DNA from: Cellulomonas marina
Lineage (GTDB): Bacteria; Actinomycetota; Actinomycetes; Actinomycetales; Cellulomonadaceae
Reading direction: 5' to 3'
Length of the DNA: 64,000 nt
NCBI RefSeq assembly: GCF_900111925.1
Contig: NZ_FOKA01000001.1
Span: 62,001-126,000, forward strand
The position numbers and the translations under genes are program-made. Under the pieces are notes generated by a model. It did no database searches, had not been told where the DNA came from, and worked only from the letters and a program-made list of their open reading frames with translations. Positions 1 to 9,536 of the stretch are shown piece by piece; positions within the stretch are counted from its first letter, which is position 1, and every line of letters begins with the position of its first letter.

Positions 1-55
1 GGCGGCGGGAGCCGCCCCGCCCCCCGGTCGTCCCGTGCTGCCCCGCGCTGCTCAC
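1..55 (-). CDS. Possible 5' end of a divergent gene (metallopeptidase family?)
   Basis: On the minus strand a GTG at 55-53 opens a frame that runs off the left edge of the window and reads Val-Ser-Ser-Ala-Gly followed by Gly/Arg-rich residues. In many actinobacteria DUF3499 lies next to a divergent small zincin-like metallopeptidase gene with a short basic N-terminus, which is why I suggest that identity. Only about 18 codons are visible and no catalytic motif is included, so this rests on context alone. Confidence 0.3.
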   Translation of the reverse strand, partial: MSSAGQHGTTGGRGGSRR

Positions 56-144
56 GGGGGCCGACTCTAGCCCCGGTGCCCGGTCGGTCGCGTGCAGCCG
101 GCGGGGAGGCGACCGGGCAGCGGCGACGGAGCCGGGGACCGGGG

Positions 145-150
145 TACCGT
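145..150 (+). promoter_or_regulatory. -10 box of the DUF3499 gene (leaderless)
   Basis: TACCGT ends 6 nt before the GTG start at 157. Transcription would then begin at or next to the start codon, giving a leaderless mRNA. There is no purine-rich ribosome binding site in the gap. Confidence 0.5.
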
Positions 151-156
151 CAGGAC

Positions 157-558
157 GTGAGATCCGTCCGGACGTGCTCCCGCACGGCGTGCGACCGTCC
201 CGCGGCGGCGACGCTGACCTACGTGTACGCCGACTCGACGGCCGTGCTCGGCCCGCTCGCCCAGCTGGCCGAGCCGCACTCCTACGACCTGTGCCCCGAG
301 CACGCCGAGCGCCTCACCGCCCCGCGCGGCTGGGAGGTCGTCCGGCTCATGCCCGAGTTCGCGCCGACCGCGCCCAGCACCGACGACCTCGTCGCCCTGG
401 CTGACGCCGTGCGCGAGGCGGGCCGACGGCCGGGACCGGCCGCCGCGCTCGTCGCCGAGCCGGCCGCGACCCTGCTCGGCGCCGCCGAGGGCGGGCTCGG
501 GGCCGGGCTGGAGCAGCGGCGCGGGCACCTGCGCGTCGTCCGGCAGGACGAGGGCTGA
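157..558 (+). CDS. DUF3499 family protein
   Basis: This 133-residue protein belongs to the actinobacterial DUF3499 family, whose function is unknown. It starts VRSVRTCSRTAC and has a second cysteine in the segment YDLCPEH, so it carries several Cys/His residues that could bind metal (inference). The C-terminal part is Ala/Gly/Arg-rich. I chose GTG 157 because the family's conserved RTCSR-type N-terminus begins there and a -10 box lies 6 nt upstream. The next gene starts one base after its stop, so the two are probably cotranscribed. Confidence 0.85.
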   Translation: MRSVRTCSRTACDRPAAATLTYVYADSTAVLGPLAQLAEPHSYDLCPEHAERLTAPRGWEVVRLMPEFAPTAPSTDDLVALADAVREAGRRPGPAAALVAEPAATLLGAAEGGLGAGLEQRRGHLRVVRQDEG

Positions 559-559
559 C

Positions 560-823
560 GTGCCGCGCCGCCGGAAGGCCGACGAGCCGCCCGAGCCGCT
601 GGGGTCGGTCACGCAGCCCCTGCTCGGCCTGGTGCCGGGCACCGGGACGTGCCGCACCTGCGGCAACGACCGGCTGACCCGGATCCGGATGGCGCTGCCG
701 TCGGGGGTGCCCGCGGTCTACGTCTCCTGCCCGCGGTGCGAGACGACGGGCTGGTTCGCGGTGGACGGCGACGGGACCCCGCTCGACCCCGGCAGCGCGC
801 TGGGCCCGTCCGCGCCCGGCTGA
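560..823 (+). CDS. Small zinc-ribbon-like protein
   Basis: This 87-residue ORF starts with GTG one nucleotide after the DUF3499 stop. It has two CxxC knuckles about 30 residues apart (CRTCGND near residue 32 and CPRCETTGW near residue 59), a classic zinc-ribbon layout, with Pro/Gly-rich ends. I do not recognise a named family. The tight coupling to DUF3499 and the paired CxxC motifs argue that it is real rather than a chance ORF in GC-rich DNA. Its substrate or partner cannot be read from the sequence. Confidence 0.6.
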   Translation: MPRRRKADEPPEPLGSVTQPLLGLVPGTGTCRTCGNDRLTRIRMALPSGVPAVYVSCPRCETTGWFAVDGDGTPLDPGSALGPSAPG

Positions 824-922
824 GCCCGCGGGCGTCCACGGGCGGAGCACGGGCGTCGGCACGACCTCCCGGCTCGGCGGAAGGACCCGGGGGCGCGCGC
901 GGCGCTTTGCGCGTCGTGGACG

Positions 923-928
923 TAGGCT
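923..928 (+). promoter_or_regulatory. -10 box of the Trm112-like gene (leaderless)
   Basis: TAGGCT ends 7 nt before the GTG at 936, with no ribosome binding site in between. This is consistent with a leaderless transcript. Confidence 0.5.
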
Positions 929-935
929 CCTGCCC

Positions 936-1148
936 GTGGCATTCATCCCTTTTCCCGCGACGTCGCTCGAGCCCTGGGTCCGGGACCTGCTGAGGTGCCC
1001 GGTCACCGGCGCCCCGCTCATCGACTCCGTCGGCCCGGACGGCTCTCCGGAGCTGGTCTCGACCGATGGCGAGCGCCCGCTGGCCTATCCCGTGCGTGAC
1101 GGCATCCCGGTGCTCCTCGCCGACGAAGCCCGTCCGGTCGCGCGCTAG
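936..1148 (+). CDS. Trm112 family protein
   Basis: This 70-residue protein matches the short bacterial Trm112/UPF0434 family: [16 protein letters not shown] near the N-terminus, a central Leu-Val strand, then [20 protein letters not shown], the family signature. Eukaryotic Trm112 is a zinc-binding methyltransferase activator. Bacterial homologues are mostly uncharacterised, and this one keeps only one cysteine of the usual knuckle, so zinc binding is doubtful. The start is a leaderless-type GTG. In related genomes it accompanies DUF3499 and a phosphomannomutase; no mannomutase is present here. Confidence 0.85.
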   Translation: MAFIPFPATSLEPWVRDLLRCPVTGAPLIDSVGPDGSPELVSTDGERPLAYPVRDGIPVLLADEARPVAR

Positions 1149-1168
1149 GTCGCGGACGGGCGACGGGC

Positions 1169-2089
1169 GTGGCCCACGGCGGCGGGACCCGCGCGATCGT
1201 CGCGGCGCTGCTGGCGAACCTCGGGATCGCGGTGACGAAGTTCGTCGCGTTCCTGCTCACGCAGTCGAGTTCGATGCTGGCGGAGTCGGTGCACTCCCTG
1301 GCCGACACGGGCAACCAGCTGCTCCTCCTCGTCGGCGGGAGGCGGGCGCGCCGTGCCGCGGACGCCGAGCACCCCTTCGGCTACGGCCGGGCGCGGTACA
1401 TGTACGCCTTCATCGTCGCGATCGTGCTGTTCACGCTCGGCGGCCTCTTCGCGCTGATCGAGGCGTACGAGAAGTTCACGGACCCGCACCCCATCACCTC
1501 CTGGCAGTGGGTGCCCGTGGTCGTGCTGCTGGCCGCGATGGTGATGGAGGGCCTGAGTTTCCGGACCGCCCGCCGCGAGGCGAACCGCGTGCGCGGGCGC
1601 CAGTCGTGGGTGCAGTACGTGCGCAACGCCAAGGCCCCGGAGCTGCCGGTGGTGCTGCTCGAGGACTCGGGCGCGCTCGTCGGGCTCGTCGTGGCGCTCT
1701 TCGGGGTGTCGATGACGCTGCTCACCGGCGACGGCCGGTGGGACGCGGTGGGCTCCGCCGGCATCGGGCTGCTGCTCGTGGCCATCGCGGCGGTGCTGGC
1801 CGTGGAGACCACGTCGATGCTGCTGGGGGAGTCGGCCACCCCCGGCACGGTCGCGCGGGTGCGGGAGGCGCTCGTCGGGGAGCACGTCCCCTCCGTCATC
1901 CACCTGCGGACGATGCACCTCGGCCCCGAGGAGCTGCTCGTCGCCGCGAAGATCGAGGTGGCGGCCGGCGACACCGCCGCAGGCGTCGCCACCGCGATCG
2001 ACGCCGCCGAGCGGCGGGTGCGCGAGGCGGTGCCGATCGCGACGACGATCTACCTCGAGCCGGACCTGCGGCGGGCCGCCCGCGCCTGA
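1169..2089 (+). CDS. Cation diffusion facilitator (CDF) family transporter
   Basis: This 306-residue inner-membrane protein is a probable divalent metal/proton antiporter of the CDF (SLC30) family. The first metal-site motif is visible in TM2 (SVHSLAD, an HxxxD pattern, residues about 40-46), followed by the conserved basic loop and HPFGYGRARY. About six hydrophobic segments precede a cytoplasmic C-terminal domain (from about residue 215). In TM5 the usual HxxxD is replaced by an Leu-Glu-Asp-Ser-Gly segment, as in the ZnT9-like branch, so metal specificity cannot be assigned. GTG 1169 lies 20 nt after the Trm112 stop. Confidence 0.88.
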   Translation: MAHGGGTRAIVAALLANLGIAVTKFVAFLLTQSSSMLAESVHSLADTGNQLLLLVGGRRARRAADAEHPFGYGRARYMYAFIVAIVLFTLGGLFALIEAYEKFTDPHPITSWQWVPVVVLLAAMVMEGLSFRTARREANRVRGRQSWVQYVRNAKAPELPVVLLEDSGALVGLVVALFGVSMTLLTGDGRWDAVGSAGIGLLLVAIAAVLAVETTSMLLGESATPGTVARVREALVGEHVPSVIHLRTMHLGPEELLVAAKIEVAAGDTAAGVATAIDAAERRVREAVPIATTIYLEPDLRRAARA

Positions 2090-2102
2090 GGCGGGGGACG
2101 CC

Positions 2103-2120
2103 CCGGCGTGCCGACGCCGG
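2103..2120. terminator. Hairpin between convergent CDF and RDD genes
   Basis: CCGGCGT-GCCG-ACGCCGG forms a perfect 7-bp stem with a 4-nt loop between the stops of two converging genes. It could end transcription in both directions. There is no U-tract, as is common in such GC-rich genomes. Confidence 0.45.
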
Positions 2121-2150
2121 AGGCGGTGCTCGGCTGGAGCACCGGTCGCG

Positions 2151-2969
2151 TCAGTCGACCGGGTCGGGCACGCCGTGCGGCAGCCGGCGCAGCAGCGCGG
2201 CCTCCTCCGCGTCGCGCGCGGCGGCCCGCTGCGAGGCGAGCAGCTCCCGGCGCCGGCGCTCGGCGAGCACCGCGGCGAGGAAGTCCTCCGGGTGCGTGCC
2301 CGGCGGGGGCAGCGGTCGCACGTGGCGCTGCACCTCGGCCGTCAGCCGCGTGCCCAGCTCGACGCGCGACGCGGGGTGCAGGCTCGCCGCGCGCGCGAGG
2401 AACTGCCGCACGGCGAGGGCCAGCCCGTCGGGCAGCCGCGCCACGTCGGAGGTCCCGGCCCACCACGCCAGGTGCGGGGGCATGGGGACGGGCGCCGGCC
2501 GCCGGGTCCGGCCGCGCACGCGGGCGCCGTAGGTGCCGGCCAGGAGGTCCCCGAGCCGCTTGCCCTGCGGGTGCAGCATCGAGGTCAGGAGTGCCACCAC
2601 CCCGGCGGTGAACCACAGCTCGAGCACCCCGACCAGGGCGCGGACCAGCGCCTGCCGCAGGGTGATCGGCCCGCCGTCGTCGCGGACGATGCGGATGCCC
2701 ACGACGAGCTTGCCCAGGGACCGCCCGCGGGTGAGCGTGTCCACCGCGGTCGGCAGCACGACGAGCACCCCCGCGACGACGACGACCCCGAGGACCCGGA
2801 CCGTGTCCGACGACGGCTCCCACCCGCTCGTCGAGAGCAGGACCAGCACGCCGATCGCCACGAGACCCAGCACGACCAGGTCGAGCAGCGCCGCGAGGAG
2901 GCGCGAGGCGAACGAGGCCGGACGGGTGTCGAGCAGCACGCCCTCGCCGGTGACGATGCCGTCGTCCAC
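2151..2969 (-). CDS. RDD family membrane protein
   Basis: This 272-residue protein has the RDD domain in its N-terminal half: the Arg in FASRLLAALLDLVVLG, a second Asp in the same helix, a long hydrophobic TM segment, and a third helix pair around residues 105-140. The family is membrane-embedded and of uncertain function, with some members proposed as ion antiporters. The C-terminal 110 residues are Arg-rich and probably cytoplasmic. A TAGAGT -10 candidate lies at 3020-3015 on this strand, about 45 nt before GTG 2969, with GAGGGG as ribosome binding site. It is divergent from SpoIIM, the usual pairing in actinobacteria. Confidence 0.88.
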   Translation of the reverse strand: MDDGIVTGEGVLLDTRPASFASRLLAALLDLVVLGLVAIGVLVLLSTSGWEPSSDTVRVLGVVVVAGVLVVLPTAVDTLTRGRSLGKLVVGIRIVRDDGGPITLRQALVRALVGVLELWFTAGVVALLTSMLHPQGKRLGDLLAGTYGARVRGRTRRPAPVPMPPHLAWWAGTSDVARLPDGLALAVRQFLARAASLHPASRVELGTRLTAEVQRHVRPLPPPGTHPEDFLAAVLAERRRRELLASQRAAARDAEEAALLRRLPHGVPDPVD

Positions 2970-3097
2970 GCGCGTCCCCTCGTCCGGGCCGTCCCTGTCG
3001 CCGGCCGCGGACCCACTCTAGGCAGCGCGCGGGACCCGCGGGACGTCCGTGCACCCGGGCGGTGGACGGCGGCCGCCGCGTGCGTCGCCGCGTCTGG

Positions 3098-3103
3098 CAG
3101 GCT
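3098..3103 (+). promoter_or_regulatory. -10 box of the spoIIM-like gene (leaderless)
   Basis: CAGGCT ends 6 nt before GTG 3110 with no ribosome binding site between. It fits the leaderless pattern seen repeatedly in this window. Confidence 0.4.
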
Positions 3104-3109
3104 GGGCGC

Positions 3110-4099
3110 GTGGACCTCGACGCGCTGGTGGCGACCCGGGAGCAGCAGTGGTCGCGGCTGGGTGCGCTGTCGGGGCGGCGGCGGCTGTCGGGCGAGGAGT
3201 CCGACGAACTCGTGCGGCTCTACCAGGCCACGGCCACGGATCTCTCGGCCGTCCGGTCGGGGGCGCCGGACCCGGAGACGGTCACCCGGCTCTCGCAGCT
3301 CCTGGCGCGGTCGCGGTCGCGGATCGCGGGGGCGCAGGAGCCGTCGTGGCGGCACGTCGTGCGCTACCTCGGGGTGGACGTGCCGGCGGCCCTGTACCGC
3401 AACCGCTGGTGGACGGTCGGCGTCATGGTCGCCTTCCTCGCGCTCGGCACCGTGAGCGGGTGGTGGGTGGCGACGCAGCCGGACGTCCTCGCCACGATGG
3501 GCACCCCGCAGGCGCGCGAGGAGTACGTGCGCACGGCCTTCGCCGAGTACTACGACCCCGGCGCCGGGTTCGCGGCGGTGGTGTGGACGAACAACGCGTG
3601 GATCACGGCGCTCACCATCGGCACGGGCATCACGGGTGTCCTGCCCCTGTGGGTGCTCGTGCAGAACGCCGTGGGCGTCGGGGCCGCGGGCGGGCTCATG
3701 GCCGCCTACGGCGAGCTGGACCTGTTCCTGCAGCTCATCGCCCCGCACGGGCTGCTGGAGCTCACCGCGGTCTTCGTCGCCGGTGGTGCCGGGCTGCGGC
3801 TGTTCTGGACGCTGGTGGACCCCGGGCCGCGGCCGCGGTCCCGGGCGCTGGGGGAGGAGGGCCGGGCGCTCGTCACCGTCGCGGTGGGGCTCGTGCTCGT
3901 GCTGGCCGTGTCGGGGGCGATCGAGGGGTTCGTCACCGGTTCGGGGCTGCCGTGGTGGCTGAAGATCGTCATCGGCGCCGTGGCGCTGGCGCTGTTCTGG
4001 GCATGGACGCTCGTCGTCGGCGGTCGCGCCGTGCGCGCCGGGGCGACGGGCGACCTCGACGACGACCGCGCCGGCTACCGGGCGTCCGTCAGCGGCTGA
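3110..4099 (+). CDS. Stage II sporulation protein M (SpoIIM) family membrane protein
   Basis: This 329-residue protein begins VDLDALVATREQQW, the usual start of actinobacterial SpoIIM-like proteins. A soluble helical N-terminal region (about 1-100) is followed by at least five hydrophobic segments, including one around residues 103-125 and the conserved FAAVVWTNNAWI patch. The family is named after a Bacillus engulfment protein, but these organisms do not form endospores, so the role here is unknown. In actinobacteria it travels with RDD, DUF58 and MoxR genes, as it nearly does here. The frame is open upstream to 3062, but GTG 3110 fits the family start and has a -10 box 6 nt upstream. Confidence 0.88.
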   Translation: MDLDALVATREQQWSRLGALSGRRRLSGEESDELVRLYQATATDLSAVRSGAPDPETVTRLSQLLARSRSRIAGAQEPSWRHVVRYLGVDVPAALYRNRWWTVGVMVAFLALGTVSGWWVATQPDVLATMGTPQAREEYVRTAFAEYYDPGAGFAAVVWTNNAWITALTIGTGITGVLPLWVLVQNAVGVGAAGGLMAAYGELDLFLQLIAPHGLLELTAVFVAGGAGLRLFWTLVDPGPRPRSRALGEEGRALVTVAVGLVLVLAVSGAIEGFVTGSGLPWWLKIVIGAVALALFWAWTLVVGGRAVRAGATGDLDDDRAGYRASVSG

Positions 4100-4147
4100 C
4101 GCGCGGCGCCGTCCGCCCCGGCGTGCGGTGCGGGTCGGGCCGGCCGG

Positions 4148-5305
4148 TCACGGCCCCTCGTCGAGCACGACCGCGTGCTCGTCCGCGTCGTCGGCCCAGA
4201 ACCGGACCGCGCGGCCGGCCTCGTCGACCGCCTCCGCCCGCTGCGCCGCCGTCCACCGGCACCACGGCTGCAGGTGCAGCACGGCCCGCTCCCGGCGGGC
4301 CCCGCGGGCACCGGTCCGCTCCCGCACGACGCGCCAGGCGCCGGCCACGACGCCGTCGACGAGCACCGTCGCCGGGGGCATCCCGTTGCGGCTCGCGAGG
4401 TGCGGACGGAGCTCCGTCGGCACGACCCGCGTCCGGTCGGCGTGGGAGAGCAGCACGTCGTCGAAGTCCGGCAGCAGCCGCACGGGCGCCGGCACGTCCC
4501 CGGGGGCGAGCGCGGCACCGGGCACGTCCAGCAGCTCCCTGCCGGCGGCGGTGCCGACCCCCGGGGCGGTCCGGCGGACGACGAGCCGCTCGCGCATGCC
4601 GTCGACCACCGCCCGCAGCCCGGTGAGGCCCGACCACGTCTGCAGGTCGGCCACCGACGCGGGGCCGTACGCGGCGAGGTAGCGCTCGACGAAGCCCTCG
4701 AGCGCGGCGCGGCGCACGTCGGGCTCCTCGAGCCCGGCGGGGACGTCCAGCGGCCGCCACCGCGTGCGGGCCGGGGAGCGCCACACCCCGCGCGGAGGCA
4801 CCTGCACGAGGGGCAGCAGGCACCGCGCGACCATCGCGAGGTGCGCCGGGTCCCCGGCGTGCCCCCGGGCGGCCAGCGCCGGCCCCAGCTCGGCCGCGGT
4901 GAGGGGGGCGGCGGCCAGCAGCTCGCGGGCGTCGCGCGCCACGGCCGCCAGGTCCGTCCCGGCCAGTCCCGCGCGCCGGTCGGCCGTCCCCAGGAGGTCC
5001 CGCTCGAGACGCGGGGCCGACACGACCGCCAGCGCCGCCGCGTCCTGCGCCAGCACCGCGTGCACGGTGCTGCGCACCACGGCGAGCCGCAGCACGCGCC
5101 CGTCGGCGGTGGCGTCGGCGAGGGCCGCGTGCGTGAACCCGACCACGCGTGCCCACAGCGCGCCGTAGGGCGACGACGGGTTCTGCGACTGGAAGCCGAT
5201 GAGGTGCCCGACGACCGACAGGGGGTCGGCGTCCGTGCGCGCCAGCAGGTGCTGCCGGGCCAGGAGGGTGCGACCCAGCACGCGCGTCGTCAGCGGCTCG
5301 TCCAC
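4148..5305 (-). CDS. Winged helix DNA-binding domain-containing protein
   Basis: This 385-residue protein belongs to the winged-helix (HTH_42-type) family annotated as DNA-binding. It shows an N-terminal RQHLLARTDADPLSVVGHLIGFQSQ segment, a central conserved VRLLPDFDDVLLSHADR motif (about residues 275-290), and a C-terminal region that resembles the distant YcaQ-like fold. Family members occur throughout actinobacteria with no firm function. It starts with GTG 5305. It converges with SpoIIM and sits alone between two membrane-protein clusters. A second, clearer YcaQ-type protein is at 18174. Confidence 0.8.
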   Translation of the reverse strand: MDEPLTTRVLGRTLLARQHLLARTDADPLSVVGHLIGFQSQNPSSPYGALWARVVGFTHAALADATADGRVLRLAVVRSTVHAVLAQDAAALAVVSAPRLERDLLGTADRRAGLAGTDLAAVARDARELLAAAPLTAAELGPALAARGHAGDPAHLAMVARCLLPLVQVPPRGVWRSPARTRWRPLDVPAGLEEPDVRRAALEGFVERYLAAYGPASVADLQTWSGLTGLRAVVDGMRERLVVRRTAPGVGTAAGRELLDVPGAALAPGDVPAPVRLLPDFDDVLLSHADRTRVVPTELRPHLASRNGMPPATVLVDGVVAGAWRVVRERTGARGARRERAVLHLQPWCRWTAAQRAEAVDEAGRAVRFWADDADEHAVVLDEGP

Positions 5306-5322
5306 GCCACCACCACCCTGCC

Positions 5323-5387
5323 GTCGCCGGTCGCCGGTCGCCGGTCGTCCTGGTCGTCCTGGTCGTCCTGGTCGTCCTGGTCGTCTC
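5323..5387. repeat. Intergenic 7-bp and 9-bp tandem repeats
   Basis: Three copies of TCGCCGG (5323-5343) run directly into four perfect copies and one imperfect copy of GGTCGTCCT (5343-5387). The array lies between the divergent winged-helix and GNAT genes, so it may sit in the promoter region of either gene. Copy number is likely to vary by slippage (inference). Confidence 0.8.
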
Positions 5388-5491
5388 CGGACCCCACGAC
5401 CGCACCGTACGACCGGCCGCCGACACGGCGCGGGCGTAGCGTCACCGGGCGGCGGCACGCGGTGTGCCGCCGGCGGACGGAGGGCGACGAC

Positions 5492-5833
5492 ATGGCTGAC
5501 GGGCAGGCGGACGGGCAGGCGGACGGGCAGGCGGACGGGCAGGCTGACGGGCGGGACGCGTCCGGGGTGGCCGTGCGCTGGGACGAGGACGGCTCGCAGT
5601 ACCTCGCAGCGCTCGACGGGACCGACGTCGGGCGGCTCGTCGTGGAGCGGCACGGCGACCGGGCGGTCTTCGCCCACACCCTCGTCGACGACGGGGTGGA
5701 GGGGCGCGGGGTGGGGTCGGCGCTCGTCGAGCAGGCGCTGGCCGACGCGCGGGGACGCGGCTGGACGGTCGACCCCCGGTGCCCGTTCGTCGCCGCCTGG
5801 CTGCGGCGCCACCCGGAGGTCGACCCCGGCTGA
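5492..5833 (+). CDS. Small GNAT-type N-acetyltransferase (YjdJ-like)
   Basis: This 113-residue protein has a short GNAT acetyltransferase core: VFAHTLVDDGVEGRGVGSAL (acetyl-CoA loop, about residues 69-88), then ALADARGRGWTVDPRCPFV and a conserved WLRRHPE end. This is the pattern of the very small YjdJ-like subfamily, which normally has about 95 residues. The extra N-terminus is a Asp-Gly-Gln-Ala repeat encoded by 12-bp DNA units (5495-5554), probably a flexible, length-variable tail. The substrate is unknown. ATG 5492 gives the best fit. Confidence 0.85.
   Translation: MADGQADGQADGQADGQADGRDASGVAVRWDEDGSQYLAALDGTDVGRLVVERHGDRAVFAHTLVDDGVEGRGVGSALVEQALADARGRGWTVDPRCPFVAAWLRRHPEVDPG
5495..5554 (+). 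repeat. 12-bp in-frame tandem repeat in the GNAT gene
   Basis: Five units of the type GCGGACGGGCAG encode Ala-Asp-Gly-Gln repeats directly after the start codon. Three central units are identical. Because the unit is a multiple of three, changes in copy number keep the frame. Confidence 0.9.
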
Positions 5834-5837
5834 CCGC

Positions 5838-5856
5838 ACCCGTCGTGTCGACGGGT
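5838..5856. terminator. Hairpin between convergent GNAT and DUF58 genes
   Basis: ACCCGTCG-TGT-CGACGGGT is a perfect 8-bp stem with a 3-nt loop, in the 40-bp gap between two converging stops. It is a likely bidirectional terminator. Confidence 0.6.
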
Positions 5857-5873
5857 CCGGGTCCGGGGCCGGG

Positions 5874-7166
5874 TCAGAGCCGGCCGGCCGCCTTCAGCCG
5901 CAGGTAGGTGTCGGCCAGGGCGGGCGCGAGGTCGTCCGGGAGCGCGTCCACGACCTCGACGCCGCGCTGCCGCAGGCGCACGGCGACGGCGGCCCGTTCG
6001 AGCCCGGCGCGCTCGGCCGCCGCCGCGTCGAACACCTCGGACACGTCGGCGCGGCCCTGGCGCAGGGTCTCCGCCTCCGGGTCCTGCACGGAGGCGAGCA
6101 CCACCTGGTGCCGCTGCGCCAGCGGCCCGACGACGCCGAGGAGCCCCTGCTCGACGGCGGACGGCTCCAGCGCGGACAGCAGCACGACGAGCGCCCGGCG
6201 GCTCAGCCGCTCCCGCACCTGCGCCACCGCGCCCGGCCAGTCCGTCTCGACGAGCGCCGGCTCGACCCCCGCCAGCGCGTCGGCCATGGCCGGCAGCAGG
6301 CGGGGGCCCGAGGCGCCGACGACGCGGGTGCGGACCCGCCGGTCGAAGGCGACGAGCTCGACGCGGTCGCCGGCGCGCGCCGCCAGCGCGGACAGCAGCA
6401 GCGCGGCCTCGATCGAGGCGTCCAGCCGCGGGGCGTCGCCGACGCGGCCCGCCGACGTGCGGGAGGTGTCCAGCACGAGCAGGACCCGTCGGTCCCGCTC
6501 GGGCCGCCACGTGCGCACCACGACGTCGGCGCGCCGGGCCGTGGCCCGCCAGTCGACCGAGCGCACGTCGTCGCCGGGCACGTACTCGCGCAGGGAGTCG
6601 AACTCCGTGCCCGCGCCGCGCACCTGGACGGCGGACCGCCCGTCGAGCTCGCGCAGCCGCGCCAGCCGGCTGGGCAGGTGCCGGCGCGAGGCGAACTCCG
6701 GCAGCACCCGCAGCCGGGCCGGCACGTCGAGGGACGCCTGCCGCCCGGCCAGGCCCAGCGGTCCCAGGGTGCGGACCGTGACGAGGTCGGCCCGCCGGTC
6801 GCCGCGGCGGGTGGGCAGCAGCGGCGTGCGCAGCCGCGCACCGTCGCCCGGGGGCAGGTCGAGGCGGTGCCGGTCCGGCTGCGCGCCGGCCGAGGGCTGC
6901 CAGGCGTCGCGGACCAGCCCCCGCAGCCGCCGCGGGCCCACGTTGGTGACGGTGAGGGTGCACGTCGCGGCCTGCGTGAGCCGCACGGAGCCCGGCACGT
7001 CGCGGCGCACGGCGACACGGCGCGGCGAGGCGGCCAGCGCGACGTCGAGGCCGCACGCGAGCACGACGACGAGGGCCCACGCCAGGACGGTCACCGTCGC
7101 GGGCAGCACGAGCACCGCCAGCGCGCCGACCCCGGCGAGCGCGACGGCGCGCCCCGTCACCACCAC
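5874..7166 (-). CDS. DUF58 domain-containing protein
   Basis: This 430-residue protein has two N-terminal hydrophobic segments (about 8-45), a beta-rich middle region, and the DUF58 core, seen as FDSLREYVPGDDVRSVDW (about 205-222). This is followed by a von Willebrand A-like segment, RVLLVLDTSRTSAGRVG (about 242-258), with a partial metal site. DUF58 proteins are partners of MoxR AAA+ ATPases. It is the last gene of the operon, 13 nt after the MoxR stop. The cellular client of the pair is not known. The start is the first of three consecutive GTG codons. Confidence 0.9.
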   Translation of the reverse strand: MVVTGRAVALAGVGALAVLVLPATVTVLAWALVVVLACGLDVALAASPRRVAVRRDVPGSVRLTQAATCTLTVTNVGPRRLRGLVRDAWQPSAGAQPDRHRLDLPPGDGARLRTPLLPTRRGDRRADLVTVRTLGPLGLAGRQASLDVPARLRVLPEFASRRHLPSRLARLRELDGRSAVQVRGAGTEFDSLREYVPGDDVRSVDWRATARRADVVVRTWRPERDRRVLLVLDTSRTSAGRVGDAPRLDASIEAALLLSALAARAGDRVELVAFDRRVRTRVVGASGPRLLPAMADALAGVEPALVETDWPGAVAQVRERLSRRALVVLLSALEPSAVEQGLLGVVGPLAQRHQVVLASVQDPEAETLRQGRADVSEVFDAAAAERAGLERAAVAVRLRQRGVEVVDALPDDLAPALADTYLRLKAAGRL

Positions 7167-7179
7167 GGGCGGGCCCCGC

Positions 7180-8252
<1,073 letters not shown>

Positions 8253-8256
<4 letters not shown>

Positions 8257-9536
8257 GGGTGGTTGACCTCGCTCTCCAGGTGGTCCAGGTCGGTGGCCAG
8301 GCGGGTGAGGGCCGCGTCCCCGCGGGGCGGGGGGCCGTACAGCAGGGCCTCGACGACGCCGCGGTCGCGCCCGGTCGCACGGGCGACGGCGTCGATGACG
8401 GCCGGGGCCGGCGCCGCCCGCGGCAGGCCCAGCCGTGCCCCGCAGCGCGCGGCGCACCCGGCGCGCAGGGCGGCGGCGGCCCGCCCGTAGGAGCGCCCCC
8501 GGCGGTAGAGGCGGCCGCGGCCGCGGACGGTCTCGGCGGCGCGGACGACGACGGGCAGCGGCTCCGTGACGAGGCGGCCCGTCCGCCGGGCCCGCCACAG
8601 CGCGGCGACGACGACGACGAGCAGCGCCTGCAGCGCCAGCGGCCCGGCGGCAGGCGGCAGCAGCTCCGCCGGCGACCCGCCCACGCCGTCGTCGCCCGTC
8701 GGGTCGACGCCGAGGTCGTCGAAGGACGGGACGTACCAGACGAGCGAGGCCTGACGGCCGAGCGCCCGCAGCGCGAGGGCGGCGTTGCCCTCGTCGAGCA
8801 CCGCGTCGTTGGTGAGCAGCGACGGGTCGGACAGGACGGTCAGGCGGGTGCCGTCCGGGCGGGTCACGGTCGCGTAGGCGCCCGCGCCGTCCGCGTCGGG
8901 GAAGCACACGACCGCGTCCGACGACGCCGCCGTGGCACGCACGCCACCGGCCGCGCTGACCGTCCCCGCGGCGACGGCGTCGGGGTCGGCGCACGCCGCC
9001 TCCCGGGGTGTCGGCGCGCCGGAGATGCCGTACGCGGTCTCGAGGGCGTCCGTGAGCAGCGGGAGGGAGAACCCGGGCGTCACGAGGACGAGGTCCGCGC
9101 CCGTGCCGCCGACCGCGTCGACCTGGGCGTCGGTGAGCAGGACGTCAGACGTCACGAGCAGCGTGGTGCCGGGCCCGGCCGCGGCGACCGCCCGGGCGGT
9201 GGTGCGGGCGTAGGTGACGTCGACGCCCTGGTCGCCCAGCACCTCGGCGACGGCCCGCGCGCCGTTCTCCTCCACGTTGTCCGGCGCGAGGGGGACGGGC
9301 GAGGTCCGCGGCTCGGGCAGCGACAGCAGCACCCCGAGCAGCACGAGCCCGGCGACGACGAGCAGCGGGAACCGTGCCCGCCGCCAGCGGGCGGCGGCCC
9401 GGCTGCGGGCGGTCGTCCCGTCGCCGACGACGTGCCCGGCGTCCGCAGGGGGACCGGCGGGGGCGGCGGCGCCGGCGGAGGCGGCGCCGGCGGAGGCGGC
9501 CTCGGTGGGGGCGGAGGTCGTGCTCGTCGTGCTCAC
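8253..9536 (-). CDS. DUF4350 domain-containing membrane protein
   Basis: This 427-residue protein has a Ser/Thr/Ala-rich start, a TM segment (about 55-75, FPLLVVAGLVLLGVLLSLP), an extracytoplasmic DUF4350 domain with VEENGARAVAEVLGDQGVDV, and a second TM (about 310-330). A basic cytoplasmic tail follows. The family occurs in actinobacterial MoxR-DUF58 operons, and its function is unknown. GTG 9536 overlaps the preceding DUF4129 stop by 4 bp, and its own stop overlaps MoxR by 4 bp. Confidence 0.88.

Noticed and set aside
5323-5391. Repeats resembling a CRISPR array
   Set aside because: Units are 7-9 bp with no spacers. The other tandem arrays in the window are likewise coding or simple repeats, and no cas gene is present.
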